The notes beneath the pieces were generated by a model. It did not search any database and had not been told where the DNA came from. It was given only the letters and a program-made list of their open reading frames with translations. 64,000 nucleotides of DNA, taken from positions 41,353,083 through 41,417,082 of the forward strand of contig CM070874.1 in the NCBI GenBank assembly GCA_036365515.1, written 5' to 3'. The stretch's first letter is position 1. The number at the start of each line of letters is the position of its first letter. The position numbers and the translations under genes are program-made. This document shows positions 21,986 to 32,871 of the stretch, piece after piece. This stretch comes from Torymus aiolomorphi (taxonomy: Eukaryota; Arthropoda; Insecta; Hymenoptera; Torymidae).

Positions 21986-23969
21986 TATACAAGCAGCAGA
22001 GAATAAATTAAAATCATTGCCAGGTATTTCTACACGTGCTTCTACAGGCGCCGATTTTAACTTTGCAAAATTTTGTTATATTTGTGGAAAAGATGCTAGC
22101 GATGATTTTATAGAAAAACAAAAAAAACTAGCTGCAAATATTCGACAAGTGGTTTATTTTGTATCTAAAACTGGCAGCAGGACTACTTTACTCAACAAAT
22201 TACAAGAAGTCGATGACAGAGAATGCTTAGAAGTGTATAATCGAATAATAAAAGTTGAGGATTTGGTAGCTGTAGGCGCTCGATACCATCAAAGCTGCTA
22301 TAAATTATTATATAATAAATTTAGAAAAGAGAGTAGAAATGAAGACACTAATACCTATAAAGCCGCAAAATTTATTGCAAATTATATAACGGAAAATAAA
22401 GAAGAATGCCAGTTTAGTGTACGAGAAATATTGCAGAATTTTGAAAGTGTCGAATGGCCCAACACAAAATATTTAAAAAATTATTTAATTGATATTTTTG
22501 GAACAGACATTATTATTCACACTTCCAAATACGGACCGATAATCACATTTCTCAACATTGGACATAAAATTTTAACTGACAATTGGTACAAAAATAAATG
22601 TAAGGATGAAACAGCAGAGCGCAAACGAATTATCCAAAGTGCTGGAAAAATTATTTTGGAAGATATTCGTGGAAAAGTGTACGATTGTAACTCTTATCCG
22701 TCTCCAGATAACTTTCTTTCAGATGTTTCAACTGTTATTCCAGAAACTTTACAAGAGTTACTAAAAGAAATTATTTTGAAAGATAAGCGTACGACTGATA
22801 AATATATTACTAAAATTAATAGTATTGCGCATGCTATTATAGCAGCTGCTCGGCCGAGATCATTTTTATCGTCTTTGCAAATTGGACTAGCAGCAATGCT
22901 TTCAAAAAAATATGGATGGAAGGAACTCATACAAATATTGAACACTCTGGGTTTCAGCGCCTCGTATGAAGAATGCCAGTTATTTGAATCGTCTGTTTTG
23001 TTGCACCCTCAAACTCTGCTATATAATAATTCTTATATCCAATATGTATTTGATAATGCAGACCACAACATAAACACCTTGGACGGCAAAAATACATTTC
23101 ATGCGATGGGAGGTATTGAAATTGTAACGCCACGTTCATCTGTCACTGGTAGCACACCCGTTCCCAAGCTAAAGAGAATTCCCAGTGCTGATGTTATAGG
23201 ATCGTTTGGTAAAGTAAATTTGCAAATTTTTCAAAAGCGTTCTGATATAGGCATGGAATCAATTGCTGTTAAAAATTTAAATAATGTTCATTCAAAATCT
23301 CTGGATATAAAAATATCAGCAACCTAGTTATTATGGTTAGTAGGTAAAACCAACAATCATAGTTGCCGAAGATATCGACATTTTGATAATTTTAACACAA
23401 AGGGCGTCGCCAGAAAATTCTATTTATTTCTTAAAACCCGGAAAGAATAAAGACTCAGAAAAATTTTTTTCTTGTGATTCTTTGATCAATAAAAATTTAA
23501 AGGATGTTGTGGCATTTATTCATGCTTTTTCTGGGTGTGATACCACATCAGCTTTTTATAAGCAGGGGAAAGGAAAAATTCTTATAATATTGCAAAACGA
23601 TAGTGAATTGAGAGATAAAGTAAAAATTTTTTATTCAAGCAGTGCCACAAAAGCAGAATTAACAGCAACCGGCCAGGAAGTTATTAGAGCGTTATACAAT
23701 CCTAAAAAAAAAAACAACATAAGTTTGAATGAATTGAGTTACACAATTTTTAAAAAATGCTCACGACAAAAATCCTTTAATTTGGCTTCTTTACCCCCAA
23801 CAGAGTCTGCATCTAATGTGCATTCATGTAGAGCATATCTACAAATCCAACAGTGGCTAGGTAATCCATTGAACCCGGTAGATTGGGGTGGAAAATGCAG
23901 ACAGACTGTTTGGCCCCAGTCTACGTTGAAGGTTCTTTGGTCCCTTATAATATTTAAAAAAATATCAGC

Positions 23970-24248
23970 TGCAGATGTACAGAAAAATGCAAGAAGACAT
24001 GCGGCTGTGTAAAACACGGCTTGCGATGCACAGATTTCTGCAAAAATTGTCACGGGCAAACCTGCAGTAATAGCGATGTGCTGCAGATTTCATTGGACGA
24101 AAATGTAGATGAGTTAGAGAACGTGGAAGTCGAAATAAATGAAGAAGGACCTACACCTATTTTTTCGGACAGTGAGAGCGACGAAGAACCACAAACAGAA
24201 ATCGAAGCAAACGATACACAGCCTGTAAAAAAACGAAAATTTGTATAA
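23970..24248 (+). pseudogene. Copy 2: CXC domain and acidic/basic tail
   Basis: CRC-x3-C-x3-C-x-C-x6-C-x3-C-x2-C-x4-C reading from 23970, the same architecture as copy 1, then an acidic stretch (DELENVEVEINEEG) and a basic end VKKRKFV. The frame is intact here but out of phase with the upstream piece. Confidence 0.7.
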
Positions 24249-24356
24249 ATAGTTAATAAATTTATTAGAATGTTATTTTTTATACGTACTTTATTTTCCA
24301 GTTCCTCTCTCCATGTTTAATAGATTCATATTTACCAATATATAAACAGAAAAGAT

Positions 24357-25675
24357 TACATTTTTTACAAATAAATTGCAAAATCATTAATTTAAAATAA
24401 TCTCTTAGTTATTAATTTACTTTAAAAACATTAATTTCATGTCATAAATAAATTTTTAATGAAAAAAAAAAATTGCTTAATTCTTCATGCGTAAAATTCA
24501 CTTAGAATTTATTTATTTACATAATTTTAAATGCGAAATTCCTATTCCTCTCGATTCGCAATATCAAATTAAAAAAAAAAATGAAGTCTATAAGTTAATT
24601 CGTTCCGGAGAAAAGTTAAGTTTTATCGCGCATATCCGTTTTGAAGAGACAGTGCCGCGCGGCAGCACAGCTGCTCGCAGTCATCCCCACTCCGCCTCCC
24701 GCGCCGTTCCACCGAGAAATTTCAACGATCAGGCTTCCTTTCATAATTTTTATTTAATGAAGCAAATAAGTGCCGGAAATGCACTCAACGGATATTGAAA
24801 GCTCTTACAATTAGCTACAACACTACATTTTTATTTGTCTACTTCACGTTTAAGTCAGCCGTAAATTTAGGTTGACTTAAAGCTCTAATATCTCCGGTTG
24901 TAGTCATTTGAATCGGGTCGGTTTTAGCTCGATTAAAGCGTTTTTTAATCAGCTTCTCAAGCCTTTTTTAACATTGCATTTTCATCGAGCCGTTTTCATG
25001 TAATTGCATTTATTTATAAAAAAAAAATTGAAAAAATTAAAAAAAATTCTAAAGCACCCGTATAATGCAAAAAAGGCTATTTTTGATATTGCATATTATT
25101 AACTATAAGCCAAAGTATGTGTAAAAAATTCAGCGACCGCGTGAAGTCTTCATTTAAACCCATGGCACGCGACAAAATTGTTATAAATTTTTAGTTAACA
25201 ACAGCCGTACTGGAAAACTACACCGTCGATCATCCTGAATTTTTTTATGTAGTATTATCATATAATAAGCTACCATTTCACAAATTTTCATTAACATTCA
25301 TTGATTTTTACGCCCCTTAAAAATTAGTTACATTTTACATATCATTTTTAACGGTTTTTTACTCATTGTTAGCGCAAAATAACATTTTTCGATTCGGAAA
25401 TACATTAACTTTGTAGAAAAACATCAGATAAACAAAAAATGTCCTATGACTATTTTCGATTAAACGCTTCCTTCTCAAGTTATAAGAGAAAATATGCCGA
25501 AAAATAGGCCTTTTTACGTTATTTCGGTACATTTGTTGCTATACTGAATTTAGCAGACATTTTTTTGAATAGGCAAACTCGGATTCTTTTTCTACATATT
25601 ATTTCGGAACTTTCTACGTTATAATATGCTCTACTTCAAAGAAGGTCCACCTCGAATGCTCTACCGCCTGGACTA
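24357..25675. repeat. Right TIR of copy 2
   Basis: Mirror of 19225-20554, with only scattered differences. It includes the ...GGACTA terminus at 25670-25675. Confidence 0.9.
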
Positions 25676-25860
25676 ATAGGTGCGAGAACAGGCCCGCGCC
25701 GATACAGCGCGCCGCCCAGCGGTGAACAGCGTCGCACGCTCGCGCTGCGACGACTACACGGTTTACATACGTGCCTAGTTTTCTCCGTGTATAATACCAA
25801 CGTGAGACGGAATCCAAGAAAATTTTAGTGTATTATTTGGAAAGTTTTGAGTAAACAGGT
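25676..25860. other. Short GC-rich spacer
   Basis: No gene recognised. GC-rich (GCCGCCCAGCGGTGAACAGC) between the right end of copy 2 and the T-run where the retrotransposon remnant begins. Confidence 0.4.
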
Positions 25861-25889
25861 GGTATTTTTTTTTAACTTTAAGGACATAA

Positions 25890-26130
25890 GGATTGGTTTT
25901 TGTGTCATATTTCGTGATCTGGAGACTAAGTAAGGCACTCAAAGAATCAGAAAGAATTATGATATCGCGACTTTTTATTTGGAGGGCAATGTCAAGGGCG
26001 TCATCAAGTGCTATGCATTCTGCCGTGAAAACAGATGCATTTTTGTGTATACTTTTTATTTTGATTATGTTTAATTCAGGACATATGCAAGCAGAGCCGA
26101 CACAGTTTAACTCATTGACTTTGCTACCAT
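25890..26130 (-). pseudogene. RNase H domain, truncated
   Basis: TDGS at about 26135-26120 (first aspartate), FTAECIALDDAL (catalytic glutamate), ILSDSLSALLSL (second aspartate). The last block with the final aspartate/histidine is missing; the reading frame ends in unrelated sequence near 25860. Confidence 0.65.
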
Positions 26131-26899
26131 CAGTGTAAATGGCAATGGAGTTTCGATCGCGTAGAAATTGACTTAGTTGTTCGTTTGGTTTTGTTGATTT
26201 CTTTAGTTTTTTTCTAGAGATGTTTCGATTTGAATTTGAGATGTTAGTGTATTGTAATCATTTGTGTAGATATTATTGTTGTAAAGAGAGGATTTGATGT
26301 TTGTGTCGAGTAGGCTTGTTATGCATTGATTGAGCATTCTTTCTTTTTTAGGCCTTATTTTCTTACTTATGTTGTAGTAACGAGTGATTGTGTTATAAGT
26401 GGGAGAGTCAGAATTTGAAAGGATTTTCACTATAAATCGAGAACATAGATTTTTTGCTCGCGCTTTGATCGTAACGAGCTTTGCTTCGTCTAGTATTACA
26501 TTTGTTAGGGTGCTTTTGCGATAGCCAAGTGCCCATCTTATACAATTGTTTTGAATAATCTCGAGTTTTTCTGAGTATTTGTTTGATTTGGGAAAGTAAA
26601 TATAGCAACCGTAGTCGATAAGAGAGCGAACATAGGACTTGTGTATAATTAAGAGAGTGTCAGGATCGGACCCCCACCAGGTTCCACAGAGGAATTTTAT
26701 TATGTTTTGTGCTAGGGTACATTTTTGGAGAATTTTATTTAATTGTTGAGTGAAAGATAATTTATAATCTAGAATTATTCCTAGAAATCGAACGGATTCG
26801 CTTGACTTTATGATATTATTTTTTATTTGTATTTGGACGCCAGGAGAAATATTCTTATTATTGAAATGTATCAGGGCGGTTTTACTAACTATTAGATTT

Positions 26900-28239
26900 A
26901 GCCCTAGATTAGCGAGATCTTGTTCTATAGTTTGGATTGCGTTTTGAATTATTTTTTTCCCTTTGTTGATTGCCTTGAATTTTATATATATATATAGCTA
27001 TGTCGTCTGCAAATTGGGATATTTCTACTGATTTTTTTTAATTTTTTGTGATACTGGATACATATATAATGTATAATAGAGGGCTCAGAACTCCCCCCTG
27101 AGGAACACGTTTATGAACTGTTCGATGTTCGTTTTTTAGACTGTCACAGAATATGAAGCTTTCATGAGTCAGAAATTTTATAAATTTTATTTATTTGGGG
27201 GAACATCCTATTGAGGCAAGCTTAGAGAGTAATATGTCAATGTTGACGTTATCAAATGCTCGTTCAGTGTCTAGGAAAGCAGCTAAGATTTTTCTTTTTT
27301 GTTTGAACGCTTCGTCGATTTTTAACGTCAAATTGGCTAGATTGTCCATGCACGATCTGCCCTTTCTGAAGCCGGATTGACTGAGAGGGAGTATTTTATG
27401 ATGTTCTATATACCATTGAAGTCTGTTTTTTATCATTGATTCAAAAAGTTTACTTAGAGAAGATGTTAAAGATATCGGTCGAAGAGATTTTCCGTCTAAT
27501 TTATTTATGAAATGAACAAATGATTCTTTCCAGTCAGGTGGGTAATCACCCATGTCGTACATTTCGTTATATATATCTAATAGTAGTAGTTGGAATTTTA
27601 TGGGTAGATTTTTTATTATTGTATAGTTAATACCGTCTAGTCCAGGAGCAGAATTCGGATTTTTAGGTTGGACAGCAATAAGAAATTCCGAGAAATTAAA
27701 GTAGGCATCAAAAAATTCATTTTCTTGGCATTCAGGGAGATGGTTAGGGTCAGTTTGAACCCAGGGTGGGCAAATTTTTCCTAACGCTTTATCTACTTTG
27801 TTGTCAAGCTGTAAATTTTCTGTTGTATTGAGAGGCTTGACCTGTGTCCAGCTATTTTTAAATATTTTACACTTGTTCCAAACAAATTTTGAGTCTGTAC
27901 GAAAATTTAGGCTTTTTGCGAATTTTTTAAAGCATTCTTTCTTTTTATGTTTGAAATTTTTTTTACTATAGCACAGTGTTTTTTATAGTTTGTCAGATCA
28001 TTCAAATTTTTCGTACATTCCCATTTCTTGAACGAAGCAGTTCTTAGCCTTTTAACGCGGTCGCACTCCTCATCCCACCAGGGCACAGGATTGTTTATTT
28101 TTTTATGGTGTTTGAATGAAGAGTTTTTTGTCGGAGTACTGTCGGTAGCAGCATCGATTACAAATTTGACAAAAGTAGCGTATTTTTCACTGGGTAGCAA
28201 AGAGTCGTATTCTGTGGATAGGAAATTAACATATTTCAA
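26900..28239 (-). pseudogene. EN-RT linker and reverse transcriptase of the non-LTR element
   Basis: Linker VPWWDEECDRVKRLR at about 28090-28050, then PPDWKESFVHFINK, LRPISLTSSLSKLFESM, LSQSGFRKGRSC and AFLDTERAFD in the open piece 27562-27191. The first catalytic aspartate region reads LDTERAFD. After a frameshift at about 27190 come VPQGGVLSP (27115-27087) and QFADDIA (27020-27000), the catalytic FADD box. All RT blocks are present but frames change at least twice. Confidence 0.75.
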
Positions 28240-28283
28240 GTCAAGCAGGTTTGAGAAATTATTCCAGTCCGTTTTTTTAGAGA

Positions 28284-29020
28284 CTATTTATGAGATTTTT
28301 TTTCATAATGTGATTTTTCTAAGTTTAAGTCTATAATGATGGGAAAGTGATCGGAGGACCAGGTCTCGTCACACACGTTAATGTTGATTTTTTCACTGAT
28401 ATCAGTAGTAGATAGTACGAGATCGATATTAGAGGTGTAATTTTTATGTACATTAATATATGTTTTTGTGTCAAAGTTATGAAAGAATAGTTCGTGGTTT
28501 TGAATAGAATTATAAAGATTATTTCCATTACTGTCAGTGTGTTGACAATTCCAAGCTACGTTGTGAGCATTAAAATCGCCAATGAGAATGCTATTGTTTG
28601 TGTTTACATTATTTATAATGTCGTCCCACTGATTCTGGGAAAGAGTGAGACCTGGAAACCGATAATAAGTGTAAATATTAAAAAATGGTATAACATTATT
28701 AAATTTTAAACCACAGAATTCGACGGAAGGGTCTGGGCAATTAATATTTTTTATTTCTATGAACGCAAGATTTTTACGTATTATGATGATGATGCCTCCC
28801 CCTGTAGAGTATTGACGATCCATTCTATACGTGACAAATCCTAAAAAATGTGGTTTGTCCTTGTCAGTGAGCCATGATTCCATGCATATTATGATGTCGA
28901 AGTTTTTTAGGTTGCTTTGGATTTCTTGTAATCGTGGTGAAAGACTTCTGATGTTCCAGTATAATATTTTAATTGTTTTTTTCAGTGTGTCGTTTCTAGC
29001 CATCGGAAGTTGCATAAGAT
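28284..29020 (-). pseudogene. AP-type endonuclease domain of the non-LTR element
   Basis: Starts ILYWNIRSLSPRLQEIQ (the conserved N), then IIICMESWL (catalytic E), GDFNAHNVAW (the GDFN block), SNIDLVLS and SDHFPI (catalytic D-H). This is the complete order for an apurinic-type retrotransposon endonuclease. The first ATG (29042) lies in sequence shared with the neighbouring Helitron copy, so the natural start is not preserved. The frame shifts at about 28284 into 28239-27907 (a spacer that includes VPWWDEECDRVKRLR, typical of the EN-RT linker). Confidence 0.75.
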
Positions 29021-29544
29021 GCCTCACAACCATGGAATTCATCGCCAGTAGCCCTACAAACTATGGTAGTCATCCCTTCGTAATCCTCCTTGACTCCAAC
29101 CTAGCCCTTCCTTCCTCCACCATGTAAGATGTGAATTAATTTTCATTAATTATTATTGTAATTTACTCAAAATATTAACTGTACAAAGTTTAAAATATAA
29201 TGAAAATTAATTCACATCTTTATTACATTTAATAAACAAATATTTTACATTAATATATTAAATATTAAATAAATAGTAAATAAATATAAAATATTTATTT
29301 ATTAAATGTACGACAATAATCAGATTATTTATGATATTAAGCTTATGAAAAGATACAACACGTCTTATACTTTCACAAAAGGGTAATATTCTAATTAAAA
29401 TGATTATTGTTATAAATTCATTGGGCTTATGAGAAATTGAGATCAAGCACAAATACGACATAAATTTTCACTCATCAACGTTTATAATAAATTAAATGTT
29501 AAAAAATTGTTGAAAAAATATAAATTAAATGTCAAAAATGTCTT

Positions 29545-30545
29545 TCCACACAATGTTATCAATTATTAAAGAATTTTCTGAACAATTTTCAATAAATATA
29601 TTGTTAGGATTTTTACATCAGGATAAAGCAACATATAATTGGCCATGTGAAAATAAAGGTCGTCTAATGTAAATACCTAGAGAATTAAAACTTTGACCTT
29701 GAGATTTATTTATTGTTATAGCAAAAGCAAATACAACTGGAAATTATTTTCTAAAAGGTGTAAACGGAAATGAAGAAGATAAAAACTTCTTCACCAATTC
29801 TTTCCCCCGTAATTATTTCAGCTTTAATATTGTGATTAAATAAACCTGTAATTTTCAAGCGTGTACCATTACACATTCCTTCTGATATACTTATATTTCG
29901 AATTAACATTACAATTGCATTTATTTTTAATTTTAATTCATGTGGTGGTAGACCTTCTCTAATATTATTAAGCATTTCTATTGGGTAATTTAAGTGAATA
30001 TTTTCATCTGTTTGATCAACTCCTTTATGCGTTGCGTAATCTAAACTATAATATGTGTGCGTTTTACCATGTAATAAGTTCAAAACTTTATTATTTATAA
30101 GTTTAGTATCGTCATTATGTGGAGCTAATATTATACGATCTACGGAATTTTCGAGATTGATATCACCATAAATTTTATTACATACATTTTCGGTCTTCCA
30201 TTTATTTAGAACTATAAATTGATTAATTTTACCTTCACCTAACTCTAATAAAAATGAAGCAAATTGTTTATTTTTAGAGCGAATCTTTTCAGTTAATTTT
30301 AAAACTTTAAAGAGAGGCCATAAATGAGAAAATTTGATTGTGTCCTGTACTATACTGTCTCGGTAACCATGTTTTAGGACTGGCAGAATTTGTACAAAAT
30401 CGCCTCCTAAAACTATCAATTTACCACAAAATGGAACATCACTGTAACATATATCTTTGAGTGTTTGATCAAGAATTTCCAAAGCTTTTTTTGGGATCAT
30501 TGATGCTTCATCCCAAACTATAATATCTACTTCCCGTAATTTTTT
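29545..30545 (-). pseudogene. Helitron-type helicase, C-terminal half (left copy)
   Basis: Pif1-like helicase segment: DEAS followed by MIPKKALEILDQ (Walker B region, about 30520-30470), LIVLGGDFVQILPV, then RITG and ERIGEEVF. After a deletion and frameshift near 29765 the end reads [28 protein letters not shown], then a TGA where the right copy has Arg. These are standard superfamily-1 motifs. A stop also follows FRK in the joining part. The enzyme would unwind DNA during rolling-circle transposition; this copy is inactive. Confidence 0.7.
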
Positions 30546-30599
30546 TTATCTGATTCTAATTTTAGAAAAACACTTTCAATACTTTTTAAATCTAAAGGA

Positions 30600-31370
30600 A
30601 GTCTAAAAGTACGATGACTTGTCATTCCTCTAGGTAATAAAATAGATGCGATTCCTGTCCACGCCATAGATAAAATTTTTTATTCAAAAATAAAAAGTGA
30701 TATATTAAAGTCTTGTATATGAAAGTTTTTCCTGAACCTCCAGGTCCATCAATAAAATAAATTTTATTTTTGTTAGTTATAATTTCTTCATTAAAAATTA
30801 ATCTTTGATTAGTAGGTAATTGATTAAACAAAATTTCAAAAAGATTTTTACTATTTGCTAAATTTTCAGAACTTTCTTCGATATTATTTATTATTGGTTC
30901 AGGTAAACTATAATCTTTACAACTTTTATCTTCAGCTTGTAATATATTTTGAATGTGTGACAAAGCATTATTTTCTTTATTTTCTTTAAAATCTTCAATA
31001 AAAAATTTTTTGAATTTATTCCAAATTAAATTACCTTGACTATTTTCAGCTAAGATAAACCATGCAAAGAATTTACGTAATTGAAAAGGAAGCATGATAT
31101 TACTTGCTTCATCAAAAATAATATAAATTTGGGAATCATCTTCTATTAAACCCATAGCAAGTGTTGCTTCTTTATATGTTTCATATGAGACGTTATTAAA
31201 TGTTCGTAAATCTTTAAAAGAAGTAGCACCTTTTATGCGGTTCAACAGCAATTTAAGAAAAATTCTTTCATTAGCTTTAAGTGAAATAATATTTAATCGC
31301 CCAATCGCATCAAATTGTTTATTGCGTTCTCTACGTTTCTATACTTTAGATTTGGTAAATCCATAATATC
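30600..31370 (-). pseudogene. Helitron-type helicase, N-terminal part with Walker A (left copy)
   Basis: Starts in frame near 31300 with a segment characteristic of the start of Helitron helicase domains (LLLNRIKGATSFKDLRT), then acidic linker, then Walker A GPGGSGKT at about 30745-30720. A frameshift after KFYLWRG separates it from the C-terminal half. There is no upstream Rep domain. Confidence 0.7.
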
Positions 31371-31412
31371 ACAATCATATGAGGATGTGTTCTATTTTGT
31401 GTCCTACATTAT

Positions 31413-31517
31413 GTGTCACGTTATTAAAGGCATACCCTAATGTGACTAAGGCTTACATTAAGACTACACGTAAAAAGGAAAGGCGAACTTATACAAATTT
31501 TTTAAACGTGACCTTAG
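31413..31517. repeat. Direct repeat, first copy (second at 32056-32154)
   Basis: ACGTTATTAAAGGCATACCCT ... AACTTATACAAATTTTTTAAAC is shared, about 85% identical by eye, with 32056-32154. The palindromic element 31522-31728 lies between them, which suggests a local duplication or two members of a repeat family. Confidence 0.7.
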
Positions 31518-31521
31518 GAAG

Positions 31522-31728
31522 AGTGTACATAAGCGCTGTACTGTGCGGTGCGTTTCCGATGCCGGTGCTGTTGGTGCATTGGCTACTTATAGAACTACAC
31601 CGCTGATTGGTTGATGTTTAAATACCGACCAATCAGAGAAGTAGTTCCGTAAGTAGCCAACGCACCAATAACACAGGCATCACGCAGCATCGCACAGCAC
31701 AGTACCGCACAGCGCTTACGTACACCCT
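31522..31728. mobile_element. 207-bp palindromic MITE
   Basis: GGAAGAGTGTACATAAGCGC at the left pairs with GCGCTTACGTACACCCTCC at the right, and the similarity continues inward to TGGCTACTTA. Centre near 31625. No coding sequence. Confidence 0.75.
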
Positions 31729-32414
31729 CCAATACATTTGATAAGATTTAAAGTAGTTATAGTTGTTTATAAAATCACGAATGAGGTTATAAAAATAATT
31801 ATCTACAATTGACTATAACTTTCTGGGTCTTGAATAATTTTGAATTTTTCCTTGGGCAAGTCCCCGTGAAAGAATAAAATGAGACCTAGATAATTAAAAT
31901 TTGTTAAGAAACAAAAAAGATAGGGATTTATTATCAATAATTGTTTGTGCTGTTTCTAAAATATCGACATTTTGTTAAAAAAAATATTTTAGTCATGTTA
32001 AATACACTATATTTATAGTATTAATGTATTATTATTAGATTAAACTATAATCATTAGTAACGTTATTAAAGCCATACCCTGATGTGATTAAGGCTTCTTA
32101 CATGCAAAAAGGAACGGGGAACTTATACAAATTTTTTAAACTTGACCTTATAATTGATAACAAAACCTAGGAACAGTGATACAGATCGAGGAACATAAAC
32201 ACACAGCAAGCTGGTTGGTCCTCAATGTTCCTCGATGTTCCTTCTATTCCTTTATTTGTGCAAGAGCCTTTACAATTACAGGAATAGTGACAAAATAAAA
32301 CTGGGTAATACTAATATATACTAATATATCTATATATAGGAGGGACAGAAACAACTAAAAGGAACACCTTGTACTGTTCCTGTAACAGTTCCTGTTCCTC
32401 ATATATATATAATT

Positions 32415-32640
32415 ATCCCCACATCCGTTTATGGAGCCCATCCCTGTATATTAGTACCTACAGCCCGGAGATCCCTATGGCAAGTGACTAAAGAAATAAT
32501 GGACCCTGGGGTTATAGACTCTAGATCGGGCTCCATAAACGCCCGAGAAAAATATTTTATGGGACCCGGGCTCCATAAAAGAAAACGGGCTCCATAAATA
32601 TGCTCATGTGTATAAAAGGGCTCCATAAATCTGTTAAAAC
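32415..32640. repeat. Cluster of GGGCTCCATAAA motifs
   Basis: The 12-mer GGGCTCCATAAA occurs at least four times between about 32527 and 32633, with an inverted copy TTATGGAGCCC at 32429. No ORF is supported. Confidence 0.6.
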
Positions 32641-32693
32641 AAATGTATATATATATTACCCAATGTTATTTTATCACTGTTCCTGTAACAGGG

Positions 32694-32871
32694 CACTTGA
32701 ACGAATGGAGGAATAGCGAGGAATAACGCCTGGCAGCCAATCACAAGCAAGTTTTAAGAAGACGTGTTCCTTCCTATTCCTTCAAAAAGGAACAAGTCTT
32801 GTTAAAGTTCACTTGTGACTGGCTGTGAGGCGTGATTCCACACTATTCCTCCATTCGTGCAAGAACCCTAA
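32694..32871. mobile_element. 178-bp palindromic MITE
   Basis: Ends AGGGCACTTGAACGAATGG and the complement CCATTCGTGCAAGAACCCT. Inner arms (GAATAGCGAGGAATAACGCC, CCAATCACAAGC) also pair in reverse. Related GGAATAG-rich ends are seen near 32160-32290 and 33290-33390, so this is a family with several degraded members here. Confidence 0.65.

Larger units (their letters stand above)
21225..24248 (+). pseudogene. Multidomain Academ-like gene, copy 2 (MITE-split and deleted)
   Basis: ATG at 21225. The first zinc module is CMIC...HANC. The frame is interrupted at 21424-21985 by a TA-flanked MITE; taking that out restores the frame into the second module (CYIC...HQSC) and the core blocks RPRSF, VFDNADHN, TLDGKNTFHAMGG. 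The frame stops at 23327. From about 23350 it resumes at IIVAEDIDILIIL (the D-x-D part of the nuclease) and AFSGCDTTSAFY, so roughly 600 codons present in copy 1 (catalytic D, helical region, start of the nuclease) are deleted. A frameshift near 23940-23970 separates the last part, CXC, at 23970-24248. Confidence 0.75.
19225..25675 (+). mobile_element. Second long-TIR Academ-like transposon (copy 2, internally deleted)
   Basis: The inverted ends are TAGTCCAGGCGGTAGAGC at 19225 and the reverse complement ending at 25675. ATA lies immediately outside both ends (19222-19224 and 25676-25678), a possible 3-bp target duplication, as expected for Academ. The arms are about 1.33 kb. The gene (21225-24248) is related to copy 1 but clearly different in sequence, so this is a different family, only about 50 bp from copy 1. 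The middle of the gene is missing, which makes it a non-autonomous derivative. Confidence 0.75.
25861..29023 (-). mobile_element. Non-LTR retrotransposon remnant (EN-RT-RNase H), both ends truncated
   Basis: Reading on the minus strand: endonuclease (29020-28284), reverse transcriptase (about 27900-26900), RT thumb/linker (about 26900-26200), RNase H (26130-25890). The RNase H part ends after the third acidic residue (ILSDSLSALLSL), so the 3' end is missing, which is unusual, since such elements normally lose the 5' end. EN plus RT plus RNase H fits the I/Jockey-related groups; I do not assign a clade. Several frameshifts show it is dead. Its 5' end abuts the Helitron-like copy at 29022. Confidence 0.75.
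29022..31378 (-). mobile_element. Partial Helitron-like element, left copy
   Basis: The minus strand carries the C-terminal helicase half of a Helitron-type protein; the rolling-circle (HUH) part is not present. The 3' region (29022-29545) contains an inverted repeat pair, AAGATGTGAATTAATTTTC and its complement, and then about 97 bp starting CATGGTGGAGGAAGG. The same 3' region occurs, inverted, at 40377-40897. No clear CTRR end could be set. Truncated at the 5' side at about 31378. Confidence 0.65.

Noticed and set aside
29258..29461. A 67-codon hydrophobic ORF conserved downstream of both helicase copies (also 40461-40664)
   Set aside because: Comparing the two copies by eye, five of six differences change the residue, so there is no sign of selection on the protein; conservation reflects recent common origin.
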